DNA of 64,000 bases from DASUGC01 sp035606665 (GCA_035606665.1 DATNEY010000013.1:86095-150094); one strand, 5' to 3'. Positions 49,434-58,220 are shown, numbered from the stretch's first letter. Numbers and translations are program-made. Notes: a model not told the origin generated them from the sequence alone.

Positions 49434-49443
49434 GCGCGTTAGC

Positions 49444-51048
49444 TTAGCTTGCTGGCGAGGCTGCGGTCGGCAGGACGACGTCGAAGCGCGCGCCGCCACT
49501 CGCGGCGTTGGCGGCGTGGATCGTGCCGCCGTGCCGCCGAACGATCGCCTGGACGATCGAGAGGCCCAGGCCGCTGCCCGACGGAAGCGCGGTTCCGGTG
49601 CGCGACACATCGGCTTTGTAGAAGCGATCGAAGACGCGCGGCAGATGTTCTTCGGGAATGCCGGTCCCGGTGTCCTCCACCGAGAGCCGGACGCCGGCCT
49701 CGACGGGCTCCGCCGACAGGCGAATCGTTCCGCCGTCCGGCGTGTGGCGCACCGCGTTGGCCGCGAGATTCTGAATCGCCTGCTCGAGACGGTTCGGATC
49801 GCCGGTCACGCGATCCGCGCCGGGCTCGACGCGACGCTCGAGCGTGATGCCCTTCGCCTGCAGCACGGGATCGTGACGGTGCAGGACGCGTTCGAAGAGC
49901 GCGGCCACCGAAACCGGCTCTTGCTTCCACGCGCCGCCGCCACCCTCGAGGCGCGCGAGATCCAGCAGGTCGCCGATGATGTGCTCCATGCGCTCGGTCT
50001 CGTCCGCGACGATCCCGAGATACCGCTGGCGCGTCTCGTCATCGAGGTTGAGCTGCGGCATGGCCATCGTTTCGGTGTAGCCGCGGATGGCGGCAAGCGG
50101 CGTCATGAGCTCATGCGAGACGTCGGCCAGAAGCTGGCGCCGCGACTCGTCCGCCGCGACAAGCGCTTGTGTCCGCTGCTCGAGCCCGCCGGCCATCTCG
50201 TTGAAGGCCGTCGCCAACAATGCGACTTCATCGCCGCCGGTGACCTGCGCGCGGGTGCCTGACTGCCCGGCGCCAATCGCGCGCGCCGCTTCCTGCAGCG
50301 ACCGCAGCCGCCTGTGAGTCGGCCTGAAGATCACGAGCGCGCCGATCGACGCGCCGGCAACGAGCAGCGCGACCCCGACGATACCGAGCGGTGTCCCTAA
50401 ATCGCGCATGACGATCGAGAGCGGCGGCGCGTCACTCGGCACGGCGACCATCGCTTGCGTCTCACCGTTCACGAGGACTGGAACAAACACGGCGGGCGGG
50501 CCACCTCGTCCGCGTCCGCCGCCGCGGCCGCCTCGGCCGAATCCGTCTCGGCCGAACCCATCGCGCCCGCGGTCCGGGCCCGGTCCTCGGCCGATGTCCG
50601 GCCGTGGCATCCCCGGCGCCGCCTCTGGATTCGCATTAGCTCCGCCGCCGCCCGGTCGAGGCGGCCCCGGAAAGCGAGGTGGACCACCGCCCTCGCCATA
50701 CAACCTGCCCATGGCTGACCGCGAAAGATCGAACGGCGCCTCGACAGCCTTGCTCTGAATCGTCTTGCCTTCGCGTGTGACAACGACGAATGGCCTGTAC
50801 TTGGTGACGTACTTGCCGTTCAGATAGGAATCAAGATCGGTCGCGGGCGCGTCCCGAAGGACGTTGCTGAGGTCCGAGGCGATTGTCTGTGCGTACTCCG
50901 CCGGCGATCGTCCCGGCAGGAGATCCGACGCGCGCCCGGTGATCCAAAGAAACACGACGCCCTGCACGGCGAGCAGTGTCGCGAGCAACGCGACGAACCC
51001 CGTGGCAATGCGCCAGTAGAGACTCCGGTACCAGGCGATGGGCGCCAT
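49444..51048 (-). CDS. Sensor histidine kinase
   Basis: 534 residues. Two transmembrane segments (~12-36 and ~222-240) flank a periplasmic domain whose second half (~120-185) is a Gly/Arg/Pro low-complexity run. A HAMP domain follows (~241-295), then the dimerisation/phosphoacceptor helix with His312 (DVSHELMTPLAAIRGY), the N box (AANAVRHTPDGG), G1 (DTGTGIPEEH) and G2 (GSGLGLSIV). Signal unknown; the Gly-rich sensor insert is unusual. It starts 3 nt after the response-regulator stop, a standard two-component operon. Confidence 0.93.
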   Translation of the reverse strand: MAPIAWYRSLYWRIATGFVALLATLLAVQGVVFLWITGRASDLLPGRSPAEYAQTIASDLSNVLRDAPATDLDSYLNGKYVTKYRPFVVVTREGKTIQSKAVEAPFDLSRSAMGRLYGEGGGPPRFPGPPRPGGGGANANPEAAPGMPRPDIGRGPGPDRGRDGFGRDGFGRGGRGGGRGRGGPPAVFVPVLVNGETQAMVAVPSDAPPLSIVMRDLGTPLGIVGVALLVAGASIGALVIFRPTHRRLRSLQEAARAIGAGQSGTRAQVTGGDEVALLATAFNEMAGGLEQRTQALVAADESRRQLLADVSHELMTPLAAIRGYTETMAMPQLNLDDETRQRYLGIVADETERMEHIIGDLLDLARLEGGGGAWKQEPVSVAALFERVLHRHDPVLQAKGITLERRVEPGADRVTGDPNRLEQAIQNLAANAVRHTPDGGTIRLSAEPVEAGVRLSVEDTGTGIPEEHLPRVFDRFYKADVSRTGTALPSGSGLGLSIVQAIVRRHGGTIHAANAASGGARFDVVLPTAASPAS

Positions 51049-51051
51049 GCG

Positions 51052-51795
51052 TCACGCGTCCGTGAACTTGTAGCCCGTTCCCCAGACGGTGAGGATGAGC
51101 TGCGGTTCGCCTGGATCGGATTCGATCTTCTGGCGCAACCGTTTGATCAGCGTGTCCACGCTCCGCTCCGTCACGTGCACGTCGTTCGTCCACACACGCT
51201 CGAGGAGCACATCACGCGTAAACACGATTCCCGGGCTGGACGCGAGAAGGTAGAGCACATCGAATTCGTGCGGTGTGAGATCGACGGCGCGATCGTCTAC
51301 CATCACCTGCCGCCGCGCCGGATCCACGCGCAGCAATCCCACGGCCAGTGGCGTCGCGGTCTTGCCGGGGCCGCCGGCCTTCTGAGCGCGCGGCCGGCGC
51401 AATAGCGCGCGCACGCGGGCGACCAGCTCGCGCACGCCGAACGGCTTCGTCAGGTAGTCATCGGCGCCGCTTTCGAGGCCGACGACCTTGTCGCTCTCCT
51501 CCCGCTTCGCGGTGAGCATCAGAATCGGGACGTCCGCGTTCGCGCCGTCTCGCCGGATGGCGCGGCAGACGGAGATGCCGTCGATCTTCGGCAGCATCAG
51601 ATCCAGGACGACCACGTCGAACTGCTCGGCGCCGGCGAGCTTGAGCGCGGCTTCACCGTCAGCGACGGTCGTAACATGCAGGCCTTCGAGCCCAAGGTGC
51701 AGCGACACCAGCTCCCGGATGTTGGGCTCGTCCTCGACGACGAGCGCCCTGCCCTTGGTGGGGGCCTCGACTCTGCCCTGTGGATTCGTGGTCAT
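51052..51795 (-). CDS. OmpR/PhoB-family response regulator
   Basis: 247 residues. Receiver domain with the phospho-acceptor Asp65 (VVVLDLMLPKIDG), acidic pair EDE at ~21-23, and Lys in MLTAKREE; then a winged-helix DNA-binding domain (DLTPHEFDVLYLLASSPGIVFTRDVLLERVWTNDVHVTERSVDTLIKRLRQKIE). First gene of the pair; the kinase follows after 3 nt. Targets unknown. Confidence 0.95.
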   Translation of the reverse strand: MTTNPQGRVEAPTKGRALVVEDEPNIRELVSLHLGLEGLHVTTVADGEAALKLAGAEQFDVVVLDLMLPKIDGISVCRAIRRDGANADVPILMLTAKREESDKVVGLESGADDYLTKPFGVRELVARVRALLRRPRAQKAGGPGKTATPLAVGLLRVDPARRQVMVDDRAVDLTPHEFDVLYLLASSPGIVFTRDVLLERVWTNDVHVTERSVDTLIKRLRQKIESDPGEPQLILTVWGTGYKFTDA

Positions 51796-51925
51796 GAAGG
51801 CTAACTACGACTGTAGACCGCGGCATTGTGACAGCGGTGTTGCAAAGGCGTGAAGATCCGGTGGCTCAAATACTTAGGCGGCTTTTTGCCAGAACCGTCG
51901 ATAATGCTCGTCGTATCGTCGTTAC

Positions 51926-52663
51926 ATGAAATCGACCGGTAGCCGGGACATCCGCGCGAGCGCGTGTGAACTCAAATTCGTCGTGGATCGGGCGCTTGGC
52001 GCCCGCATCCGCGAGCGGGTCCGAACCCTGCTGTCGCCAGATCCCTACGCCTCCGGCCCGGCTTCGGACGAATACCACACGACGACCATCTACTTCGATA
52101 CCGCCGAGTACGCGGTCTACCGGCGGCGAGGGTCGTATCGCCGGGCCAAGTACCGGGTACGCCGCTACGGCGAGGGCAACGTAGTGTTCCTCGAGCGGAA
52201 ACTCCGCACACCCGACGTCCTGTCGAAACGCCGCTCCATCGCGACGATCGACGCGCTGTCGCGGCTCACGAGCGAGTCTCTGGACGCTCATTGGCCGGGC
52301 GCCTGGTTTCACGAGCGCTTGCTGATGCGACGGCTCGCACCGGTCTGCCAGGTGTCGTATTCGCGAACCGCGCGCGTGGGGATGACCGACTACGGTCCGA
52401 TCCGGCTCACATTGGATGACGACCTGGCGGCGCTGGCCGTCGACACCGCGGAGTTTCAGTCGGCTGCGCCAATACCTGTGTTCGAAGGCCGCACGATCGT
52501 GGAGATGAAGTTCACCGCGGCGATGCCGGCGGCGTTCAAACAGATCGCCGAAGAATTCGCGCTCGAGTCATCACGCGTATCGAAGTACCGCCTCGGCGTC
52601 GAAGGCACGCGAAACCTCGTGCCAGATGCGCCTGCTGATCAAGGAGCCGTCTCGAATGCCTGA
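51926..52663 (+). CDS. VTC-domain protein (polyphosphate polymerase-like)
   Basis: 245 residues. The tunnel-lining motifs of VTC polymerases are present: ELKFVVD near the N-terminus, TIYFDT, YRRAKYRVRRYGEGNVVFLERK, DYGPIRLTLDDD, IVEMKFTAAMP and SRVSKYRLGVEG. In eukaryotes VTC makes polyphosphate from ATP; bacterial members usually occur in a cassette with DUF4956 and CotH proteins, as here. Cytoplasmic. First gene of that cassette; overlaps the DUF4956 gene by 8 nt. Confidence 0.88.
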   Translation: MKSTGSRDIRASACELKFVVDRALGARIRERVRTLLSPDPYASGPASDEYHTTTIYFDTAEYAVYRRRGSYRRAKYRVRRYGEGNVVFLERKLRTPDVLSKRRSIATIDALSRLTSESLDAHWPGAWFHERLLMRRLAPVCQVSYSRTARVGMTDYGPIRLTLDDDLAALAVDTAEFQSAAPIPVFEGRTIVEMKFTAAMPAAFKQIAEEFALESSRVSKYRLGVEGTRNLVPDAPADQGAVSNA

Positions 52664-53354
52664 GTTCCTGCGAAGCGCCCTGGCCGGTGCTCCGGCGACT
52701 GGCCCTGTCGATCTGGTGATTCGACTCGGGCTGGCGGTCGCCCTCGGCTGGCTGGTCGCGGTCGCCTATCGCGCCTCGCGCAACGAGTCGGACATCGTGC
52801 CGACGTTTCCTGGAACCCTGGTCCTGCTGGCCGCGCTGATCGCGATGGTGACGCAGGTCATCGGCGACAACATCGCCCGCGCCTTCTCCCTCGTCGGCGC
52901 GTTGTCCATCGTCCGCTTTCGGACGGTCGTCCGGGACACGCAGGACACTGCGTTCGTGATTTTCGCGGTCGTCGTCGGCATGGCAGTGGGCGCCGGACAT
53001 CTCATGGTGGCGGGCGGAGGCCTCATCGTGGTTGGCGGCGCGGCGATTCTGATGAAACCACGGGCGCCGCGGGGCGCCGGCGCGAGCGCGCCGAGCGATG
53101 AACAATTCTTCGTGAGTCTGCGCGTCGGCCTCGGACACGACATCGAGGCGGTTGTGGGACCGGCGCTCGACGCCGCGCTCAAGGGCCGGTACCTCGTGTC
53201 GATGCGTACGGCCAAACAAGGCATGTCGGTGGACGTGTCCTATCGGGGATTCCTTCGGCCCGGCGCAAACGCCGAGTCGCTACTGAAAACATTGAACCGG
53301 CTCGACGGGATCCAGAACGTGGAACTCGCGCTGCACGCGCCGGTTGAAGAATAG
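52656..53354 (+). CDS. DUF4956 membrane protein
   Basis: 232 residues from ATG 52656; AAGGAG lies 9 nt upstream and selects this start over ATG 52626. Four transmembrane helices in the N-terminal half (LVIRLGLAVALGWLVAVAY, TLVLLAALIAMVTQVIG, FVIFAVVVGMAVGAGHLMVAGGGLIVVG) with the family signature SLVGALSIVRFRTVVRDTQDTAFVIF. The C-terminal ~80 residues are cytoplasmic. It is almost always next to VTC and CotH genes and may link polyphosphate to the membrane. Role not established. Confidence 0.9.
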   Translation: MPEFLRSALAGAPATGPVDLVIRLGLAVALGWLVAVAYRASRNESDIVPTFPGTLVLLAALIAMVTQVIGDNIARAFSLVGALSIVRFRTVVRDTQDTAFVIFAVVVGMAVGAGHLMVAGGGLIVVGGAAILMKPRAPRGAGASAPSDEQFFVSLRVGLGHDIEAVVGPALDAALKGRYLVSMRTAKQGMSVDVSYRGFLRPGANAESLLKTLNRLDGIQNVELALHAPVEE

Positions 53355-53380
53355 AAGAGTAATCGCAGCGAGGTGAAATC

Positions 53381-54994
53381 ATGACCACACGAACTCGGAT
53401 CGCAGGCGCACTGATCGCGGCAACCCTTCTTCCATGGACGGGAACGGCGCAGCCCTTCGACTTCGCTCAGGGCGGTCAGGGCTTTCCCGGCGGCCAGGGC
53501 CGGCCCGGCGGTATGGGTCCCGGCCCAGGCGGCATGGGCGGACCGATGCAGCAGGAGCGCAAGATCGTCGCGCAGTTCGATAAGGACGGCGACAAGCGCC
53601 TGAACGCGGCCGAGCGCAAGGAAGCGCGAACGTGGCTGGCGTCGCAGCCGATGGGTGGTCCGGGCGGGCGAGGTGGCCGCGGCGGGCCCGGCGGGCCGGC
53701 GCAACCAGGCACACCGGGGCCGAAGGTCAGCGCAGCCCAGGTGAAGAAGTACGGCAGCGAGCCGCTGTACGACCCGAGCATCCTCCGCACGTTCTTCCTC
53801 GAGTTCGAGAACGGCGAATGGGACCAGGAGCTGACGGCGTTCAACAACACGGACGTCGAAGTTCCCGCGACGCTGACGGTCGATGGCAAGGTCTACAAGA
53901 ACGTTGGCGTCCACACCCGCGGAGCGTCGTCATTCTTCGGAGTGCCCGAGGGATCGAAGCGGTCGCTCAACCTCACGATGGACTTCGTCGACGACAAGCA
54001 GAACCTGCTCGGCTACCGGACGCTGAATCTCCTTAATTCGCACGAGGATCCGACGTTCCTCCGGACGGTGCTGTATCTGCAGGCGGCCCGCGAGTTCGTG
54101 CCGGCGCCGAAAGCGAATTTCGTGCGGGTCGTCATCAACGGCGAGAGCTGGGGAATCTATCCAAACGCGCAGCAGTACAACAAGGATCTCGTCAACGAAT
54201 GGTTCAAGACGACTGACGGTTCGCGGTGGAAGGTGCCGGGCAGCCCGAACGGCCGGGGCGGGCTCGAGTACCTCGGTGAGGACTCCGAGGCGTACAAGCG
54301 CATTTACGAAATCAAGTCCAAGGACGATCCGAAGGCGTGGGCCGCGTTCGTCAAGTTGACCAGAACACTGAACACGACACCGCCCGAGCAGCTCGAGCAG
54401 GCGCTCGCGCCGATGCTGGACGTGGACGGCGCGCTGAAGTTTCTCGCCGTCGATGTGGCGCTCGTCAACGGAGACGGCTACTGGACGCGCGCGAGCGACT
54501 ACAGCATCTATCTGGACACGAAGGGTGTGTTCCACGTCTTTCCGCACGACGCGAACGAGACGTACGGTCCGGGCGGCGGGCGGGGTGGCCGTGGAGGGCC
54601 GATGGGTCCGCCCATGGGAATGCCGGGGCCACCGCCTGGAGGCGACATGGGCCGCGGCGGCCAGGGCGGAATGCGGCCGATGGGACCCGGTGGCGGCGGG
54701 CCGGAACTCGATCCCATGATCGGCTTGAATGACGCGTCGAAACCACTGCGGTCGAAGCTCCTCGCCGTGCCGGCGCTTCGCGAGCGGTATATGAACTACG
54801 TCCGCCAGGTGGCGACGAAGTGGCTGGACTGGAACACGATCGGCCCGATCGCACAGAAGTATCAGGCTCTGATCGCCGCGGACGTCAAGACGGACACCCG
54901 CAACCTCTCGACCTACGAGGCGTTCCAAAGCGGCGTGGAGACGTTGAAGACATTCGCGGAACGCCGTCGGGCGTTCCTACTCGCGGCCAAGTAA
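53381..54994 (+). CDS. CotH kinase-family protein, secreted
   Basis: 537 residues with a signal peptide (TTRTRIAGALIAATLLPWTGTAQ). A Gly/Met/Pro-rich run (~30-55), an EF-hand-like KDGDKRLNAAERKEA loop (~67-81) and a second Gly-rich run precede the CotH domain (~115-430): GVHTRGASSFFGVPEGSKRSLNLTMDF, LLNSHEDPTFLRTVLYLQAAREF, VVINGESWGIYPNAQQYNKDLVNEWF, LKFLAVDVALVNGDGYW and HVFPHDANETYGPGG. CotH proteins phosphorylate secreted proteins in Bacillus. Third gene of the VTC-DUF4956-CotH cassette. A strong hairpin follows. Confidence 0.9.
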   Translation: MTTRTRIAGALIAATLLPWTGTAQPFDFAQGGQGFPGGQGRPGGMGPGPGGMGGPMQQERKIVAQFDKDGDKRLNAAERKEARTWLASQPMGGPGGRGGRGGPGGPAQPGTPGPKVSAAQVKKYGSEPLYDPSILRTFFLEFENGEWDQELTAFNNTDVEVPATLTVDGKVYKNVGVHTRGASSFFGVPEGSKRSLNLTMDFVDDKQNLLGYRTLNLLNSHEDPTFLRTVLYLQAAREFVPAPKANFVRVVINGESWGIYPNAQQYNKDLVNEWFKTTDGSRWKVPGSPNGRGGLEYLGEDSEAYKRIYEIKSKDDPKAWAAFVKLTRTLNTTPPEQLEQALAPMLDVDGALKFLAVDVALVNGDGYWTRASDYSIYLDTKGVFHVFPHDANETYGPGGGRGGRGGPMGPPMGMPGPPPGGDMGRGGQGGMRPMGPGGGGPELDPMIGLNDASKPLRSKLLAVPALRERYMNYVRQVATKWLDWNTIGPIAQKYQALIAADVKTDTRNLSTYEAFQSGVETLKTFAERRRAFLLAAK

Positions 54995-55005
54995 TCCGAA
55001 GCGGC

Positions 55006-55055
55006 ATTGGAGATTTTCCAATCCCGGGAGCATCCCGGATTGGAGAATCTCCAAT
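55006..55055. repeat. REP-like hairpin with TTGGAG core after the CotH gene
   Basis: Nearly perfect inverted repeat: ATTGGAGATTTTCCAATCCCGGGA (55006-55029) with TCCCGGATTGGAGAATCTCCAAT (55033-55055), one mismatch and one extra base, loop GCA. It shares TTGGAG...TCCAA with the palindrome at 37081-37134. It may also end the cassette transcript. Confidence 0.75.
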
Positions 55056-55132
55056 CCATCCGGCGCACTTGCCTTGAAAACGGGCGATTGCGCCATGCCG
55101 GCCATGGTGCGCTGTTTGCCTTGCCGCACGGT

Positions 55133-55930
55133 ATGGCCGACACACGCACAACCTACACACCCGGACTTCATTTCTTCTGCGACCACCGCTGCTGGCGGTG
55201 TCCTCTCGTCGAGCGGTGCCTGGTGCCCGCTCGGATGGCCGAGCGGCCGCGCCCCAGATCAAGCCGCGCCTCCAGCCAGGGACCGGCCGCGCGGGTTGCG
55301 GAAGTCGTCATGGCATCGCTGGCCGTGACCATCGAGCAAGTTGGCGCCATCGCTTCAGTCGTTCACACGTCGGCTGCGGAGGTGCCGGCCGAATCGGAGT
55401 CGGAGCCGCTGTCATCCTGCGATCCAGATGCCGCGGCAAGAGCGGCAGAAGCCGATCCCCTCACGATCCGAGCCCGCGAGTACGCGAGCGGAGGGTTGAG
55501 AGTGCTGCAGGCGTTGCGGCCGCGTCTCATGCGTCGCGGCGACTCGGCTTCGATGGATGCCGCGGATCGCCTCGAAGAGACGTGCATCACCGTTGCGAGC
55601 AAGATTCACCGCGCGATATCGAGTGCGTTTACGTCCGTCGAAGATCCCGCTGACGTGCAGGTAGATGCCAACGGATCCGCGAAAGTGGCGCTCCTCGTGA
55701 TCGAGGAATCGCGGCAGGCTTGGCGCACGCTCATGCGCCCGGGCTTTGCGGTCGGCAACGGCGCCCCGGCGGGCTTCCTCGAGACGCTCGATGTGCTCGA
55801 AGCCGGGCTTCATACCCGCTTCCCGCGCGCGCTCGAGTTCGTGCGGCCGGGATTCGACACGAGCGACGGCAGTCTCGCGAACGCCTGGGCCTGCGCGCTT
55901 GACGCGGGACCGGGACCAACGCGGCATTAG
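55133..55930 (+). CDS. Hypothetical protein with an N-terminal four-Cys cluster
   Basis: 265 residues from ATG 55133, where the likely protein begins (upstream frame runs through a repeat hairpin). Near the N-terminus it has CDHRCWRCPLVERC (Cys 16, 20, 23, 29; CX3CX2CX5C), which could hold zinc or an iron-sulphur cluster; no radical-SAM fold follows. A helical region around residues 110-260 has no recognised family. Stop overlaps the convergent epimerase stop by four bases. Function unknown. Confidence 0.6.
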   Translation: MADTRTTYTPGLHFFCDHRCWRCPLVERCLVPARMAERPRPRSSRASSQGPAARVAEVVMASLAVTIEQVGAIASVVHTSAAEVPAESESEPLSSCDPDAAARAAEADPLTIRAREYASGGLRVLQALRPRLMRRGDSASMDAADRLEETCITVASKIHRAISSAFTSVEDPADVQVDANGSAKVALLVIEESRQAWRTLMRPGFAVGNGAPAGFLETLDVLEAGLHTRFPRALEFVRPGFDTSDGSLANAWACALDAGPGPTRH

Positions 55931-56916
55931 AACGCGGGCGACATGCCGAGCAGGCGCATTTCGTGACGGAGCGTCTCCGCCAGACCATCCGATAGCGGCC
56001 TCGCGTGCCAGCCCAGCTCCTTTCGCGCTCTCACGCTCGTTCCCAGGTACGTAACGCCGGCGAGAACACGCAAGCTCTCCGGCGAAGCGGAAGGTGGAAG
56101 AGAGACGATCGCATCGACCATAGAGGCCAGTGCAGCCGCTCCTTTGAGAACGACCGGCGGCAGGCGAATTCGAGGCACCGGAATGCCGGTGATCTGCCGT
56201 GCGATCTCCAGCGCTTCAACAAGCGTGTGCACCGGGCCGGCAAGAAAGTAACTCCGACCGGGCGCGCCCTGCTCCATGGCAAGGATGTGCCCACGCGCCT
56301 CGTCCTCGACATGCGCCCACGAATACGCCGCCCCTGACGGAACCGCGGGCAGTCTGCGCTGCAGATACTGGAGGAGGGTAGTGCGAACGCCGCTGGTGTC
56401 ACCGGGACCGTAGATCAGACCCGGCTGGACGATAACGAGGGGCAGACCGCGGTCGATCTGCTGTTGCGCGATCTTGTGCGCCTCGTGCTTGCTCCAGTCA
56501 TAGAGCGAGACGTGAGGCCCCTCGAATCGGTACGTCTCATCGACAACCTGACCGTGGGTGTTCGAGTTCACGGCAAGCGTGCTGGTATAAACGCCTTTCG
56601 GCACGCCGGCTTCGCGCATCGCGTCGAGCACATTCCGCGTGCCCTCGATGTTGATGCCGACGGCGGCGGCGCGGTCGCGCACGCCGAGCTTGTACCACCC
56701 GGCGACGTGAAACACGCCATCGGCGCCTGCCATCGGCTTGCGCAGGGACGCCTTGTCGGTGACATCCCCGGCATGGAGTTCCACGCCGAGCGCAGCAAGA
56801 TGGGCGGCCGCGGCCGGCGTGCGCACGAGCGCTCGCACCGTGTGGCCGGCAGTCCTGAGCTGGCGGGTGATAGCGCCGCCGACGAATCCGGTCGCGCCGG
56901 TCAGAAAGTACGTCAT
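55927..56916 (-). CDS. NAD(P)-dependent epimerase/dehydratase (dihydroflavonol-reductase-like SDR)
   Basis: 329 residues. N-terminal TGATGFVGG (6-14) and GDVTDKASLRKPMAGADGVFHVAG are the extended-SDR nucleotide site; the catalytic pair is YDWSK (Tyr139, Lys143) with the Ser in TSTLAVNS. VQPGLIYGPGD and the C-terminal segment RVLAGVTYLGTSVRARKELGWHARPLSDGLAETLRHEM are typical. Members reduce or epimerise sugar-nucleotide or phenolic substrates; the substrate is not determined. Divergent from the DUF6159 gene and convergent, with overlapping stops, to the Cys-cluster gene. Confidence 0.9.
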   Translation of the reverse strand: MTYFLTGATGFVGGAITRQLRTAGHTVRALVRTPAAAAHLAALGVELHAGDVTDKASLRKPMAGADGVFHVAGWYKLGVRDRAAAVGINIEGTRNVLDAMREAGVPKGVYTSTLAVNSNTHGQVVDETYRFEGPHVSLYDWSKHEAHKIAQQQIDRGLPLVIVQPGLIYGPGDTSGVRTTLLQYLQRRLPAVPSGAAYSWAHVEDEARGHILAMEQGAPGRSYFLAGPVHTLVEALEIARQITGIPVPRIRLPPVVLKGAAALASMVDAIVSLPPSASPESLRVLAGVTYLGTSVRARKELGWHARPLSDGLAETLRHEMRLLGMSPAF

Positions 56917-56929
56917 CTCAGATGGAGCC

Positions 56930-56935
56930 TATAAT
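56930..56935 (+). promoter_or_regulatory. TATAAT -10 box of the DUF6159 gene
   Basis: A perfect TATAAT lies 19 nt before ATG 56955; AGGGGG at 56944-56949 supplies a ribosome-binding site, so this transcript has a short leader. Confidence 0.5.
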
Positions 56936-56954
56936 CGCCGCCCAGGGGGCGCCA

Positions 56955-57776
56955 ATGGGTCGCATCGGACGGAGCTTCGAACTCGTAGGCCAGTCATACC
57001 GGGTGCTGATGCAGGACAAGGAGCTGATGGTGCTGCCCCTTGTGTCGGGCGTACTCATTATCGGTGTCGCAGTGAGTTTCTTTTTCGGCGCCGGACTCGG
57101 CGATCGAATCGACGCTTTCGACCGGAGCGCGCCTGACGCGGCGTTCATGATTCCAATGTTCGCGCTGTACGTTCTCACCTACGCCATCGGGATCTTCTTC
57201 CAGGCTGCCGTCATTGCCGGCGCCACAGAACGCCTTCGCGGCGGAGATCCGACGGTAGGCTCGGCACTCGCCGCGGCAAGCCGCAAGATTCTGCCCATCC
57301 TCATGTGGGCGGTCGTCGCGGCGACCGTCGGCATGCTGCTGCGAGCGATTCAGGATCGCGCCGGTTTCATCGGCAAGATCGTCGTCGGCATCATCGGCGC
57401 CGCGTGGTCCCTCGCAACGTTCTTCGTGGTGCCCGTGATCGTGCTCGAAGAGAGCTCGATCGGCGAATCGTTCGGCCGGTCGCTTGGCCTGTTCAAGAAG
57501 ACCTGGGGCGAGCAGTTTGTCGGCGGCGCCAGCATCGGCATCGCCGCGGTCTGCGCGTGGGTCACGCTCGTCGCGGTCGTGGGCCTGCTGGCCTGGGCCG
57601 GAATCGCGTTCGCGGCCTTCGCCGTGGGCGCGGCGGGCGCCGTGTTTCTCGCCGTGCTCTTCCCCACGCTCCAGGGCGTGTTCGTGGCGAGCCTGTATCA
57701 GTACGCCACTCAGGGCGGAACTCCACGGGGCTTCGACGCGCAGCTGCTCTCTCAGGCATTCGTCCGGAAACACTGA
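56955..57776 (+). CDS. DUF6159-like integral membrane protein
   Basis: 273 residues from ATG 56955, chosen by the AGGGGG site and by a TATAAT box before it. About six transmembrane helices. N-terminal GRIGRSFELVGQSYRVLMQDKELMVLPLVSGVLIIGVAVS is typical of DUF6159 proteins, as is EESSIGESFGRSLGLFKKTWGEQFVGGASIGIAAV. Function unknown; likely an inner-membrane protein. It precedes the PadR operon by 63 bp. Confidence 0.7.
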   Translation: MGRIGRSFELVGQSYRVLMQDKELMVLPLVSGVLIIGVAVSFFFGAGLGDRIDAFDRSAPDAAFMIPMFALYVLTYAIGIFFQAAVIAGATERLRGGDPTVGSALAAASRKILPILMWAVVAATVGMLLRAIQDRAGFIGKIVVGIIGAAWSLATFFVVPVIVLEESSIGESFGRSLGLFKKTWGEQFVGGASIGIAAVCAWVTLVAVVGLLAWAGIAFAAFAVGAAGAVFLAVLFPTLQGVFVASLYQYATQGGTPRGFDAQLLSQAFVRKH

Positions 57777-57816
57777 CCCGCACCGCGCCGCCAACCTTTC
57801 GGCCGTCCGGCTCGTC

Positions 57817-57837
57817 CTATATCCGCAACGGATATAG
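57817..57837 (+). promoter_or_regulatory. Perfect inverted-repeat operator before the PadR gene
   Basis: CTATATCCG-CAA-CGGATATAG, a perfect 9-bp palindrome with a 3-nt centre, ends 2 nt before ATG 57840. It would cover the -10 region and start codon, a good site for PadR autorepression. Confidence 0.75.
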
Positions 57838-57839
57838 CC

Positions 57840-58220
57840 ATGCCCAGACGCCCCAATGACCCGGTCGACGAGTTCCTGCCGCTGACCCCGGCGGTCTTCG
57901 ACATCCTGCTGACACTCGCCGATGGCGAGAAACACGGCTACGCCATCGCGCGGGAAGTCGAAGCCCGTTCGGAAGGCCAGGTCAGGTTCGGTCCGGGCAC
58001 TCTGTATGGAACGTTGACCCGTCTTCTCGGTGCAGGGCTGATCCGCGAATCGGATGGCCCCGGCGAGGAAGGCCCGACGGTCGAACGCCGCCGGTATTAC
58101 AAGCTGACGCCTCTCGGGCGCGAAGTCGCAGTGGCCGAAGCCCGGCGCCTGGCCGGCCTGGTGGCTACCGCGCGCGCCAAGTCACTCATCAAGCTCAAGG
58201 GCGACGCGCAGAGCCGATGA
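57840..58220 (+). CDS. PadR-family transcriptional regulator
   Basis: 126 residues. Winged-helix PadR features: LTPAVFDILLTLADGEKHGYAIAREVEARSEGQVRFGPGTLYGTLTRLLGAGLIRESDG, then the RRRYYKLTPLGREVAVAEARRLAGLVATA end. It is the short (subfamily 2-like) form. Immediately after an inverted-repeat operator and overlapping by ATGA with the orphan permease gene, it almost certainly represses its own two-gene operon. Effector unknown. Confidence 0.93.
   Translation: MPRRPNDPVDEFLPLTPAVFDILLTLADGEKHGYAIAREVEARSEGQVRFGPGTLYGTLTRLLGAGLIRESDGPGEEGPTVERRRYYKLTPLGREVAVAEARRLAGLVATARAKSLIKLKGDAQSR

Noticed and set aside
51900..51925. -10 box candidates GATAAT and TATCGT before the VTC gene
   Set aside because: Neither has a -35 at suitable spacing and TATCGT is a weak match, so it was not counted among the leaderless starts.
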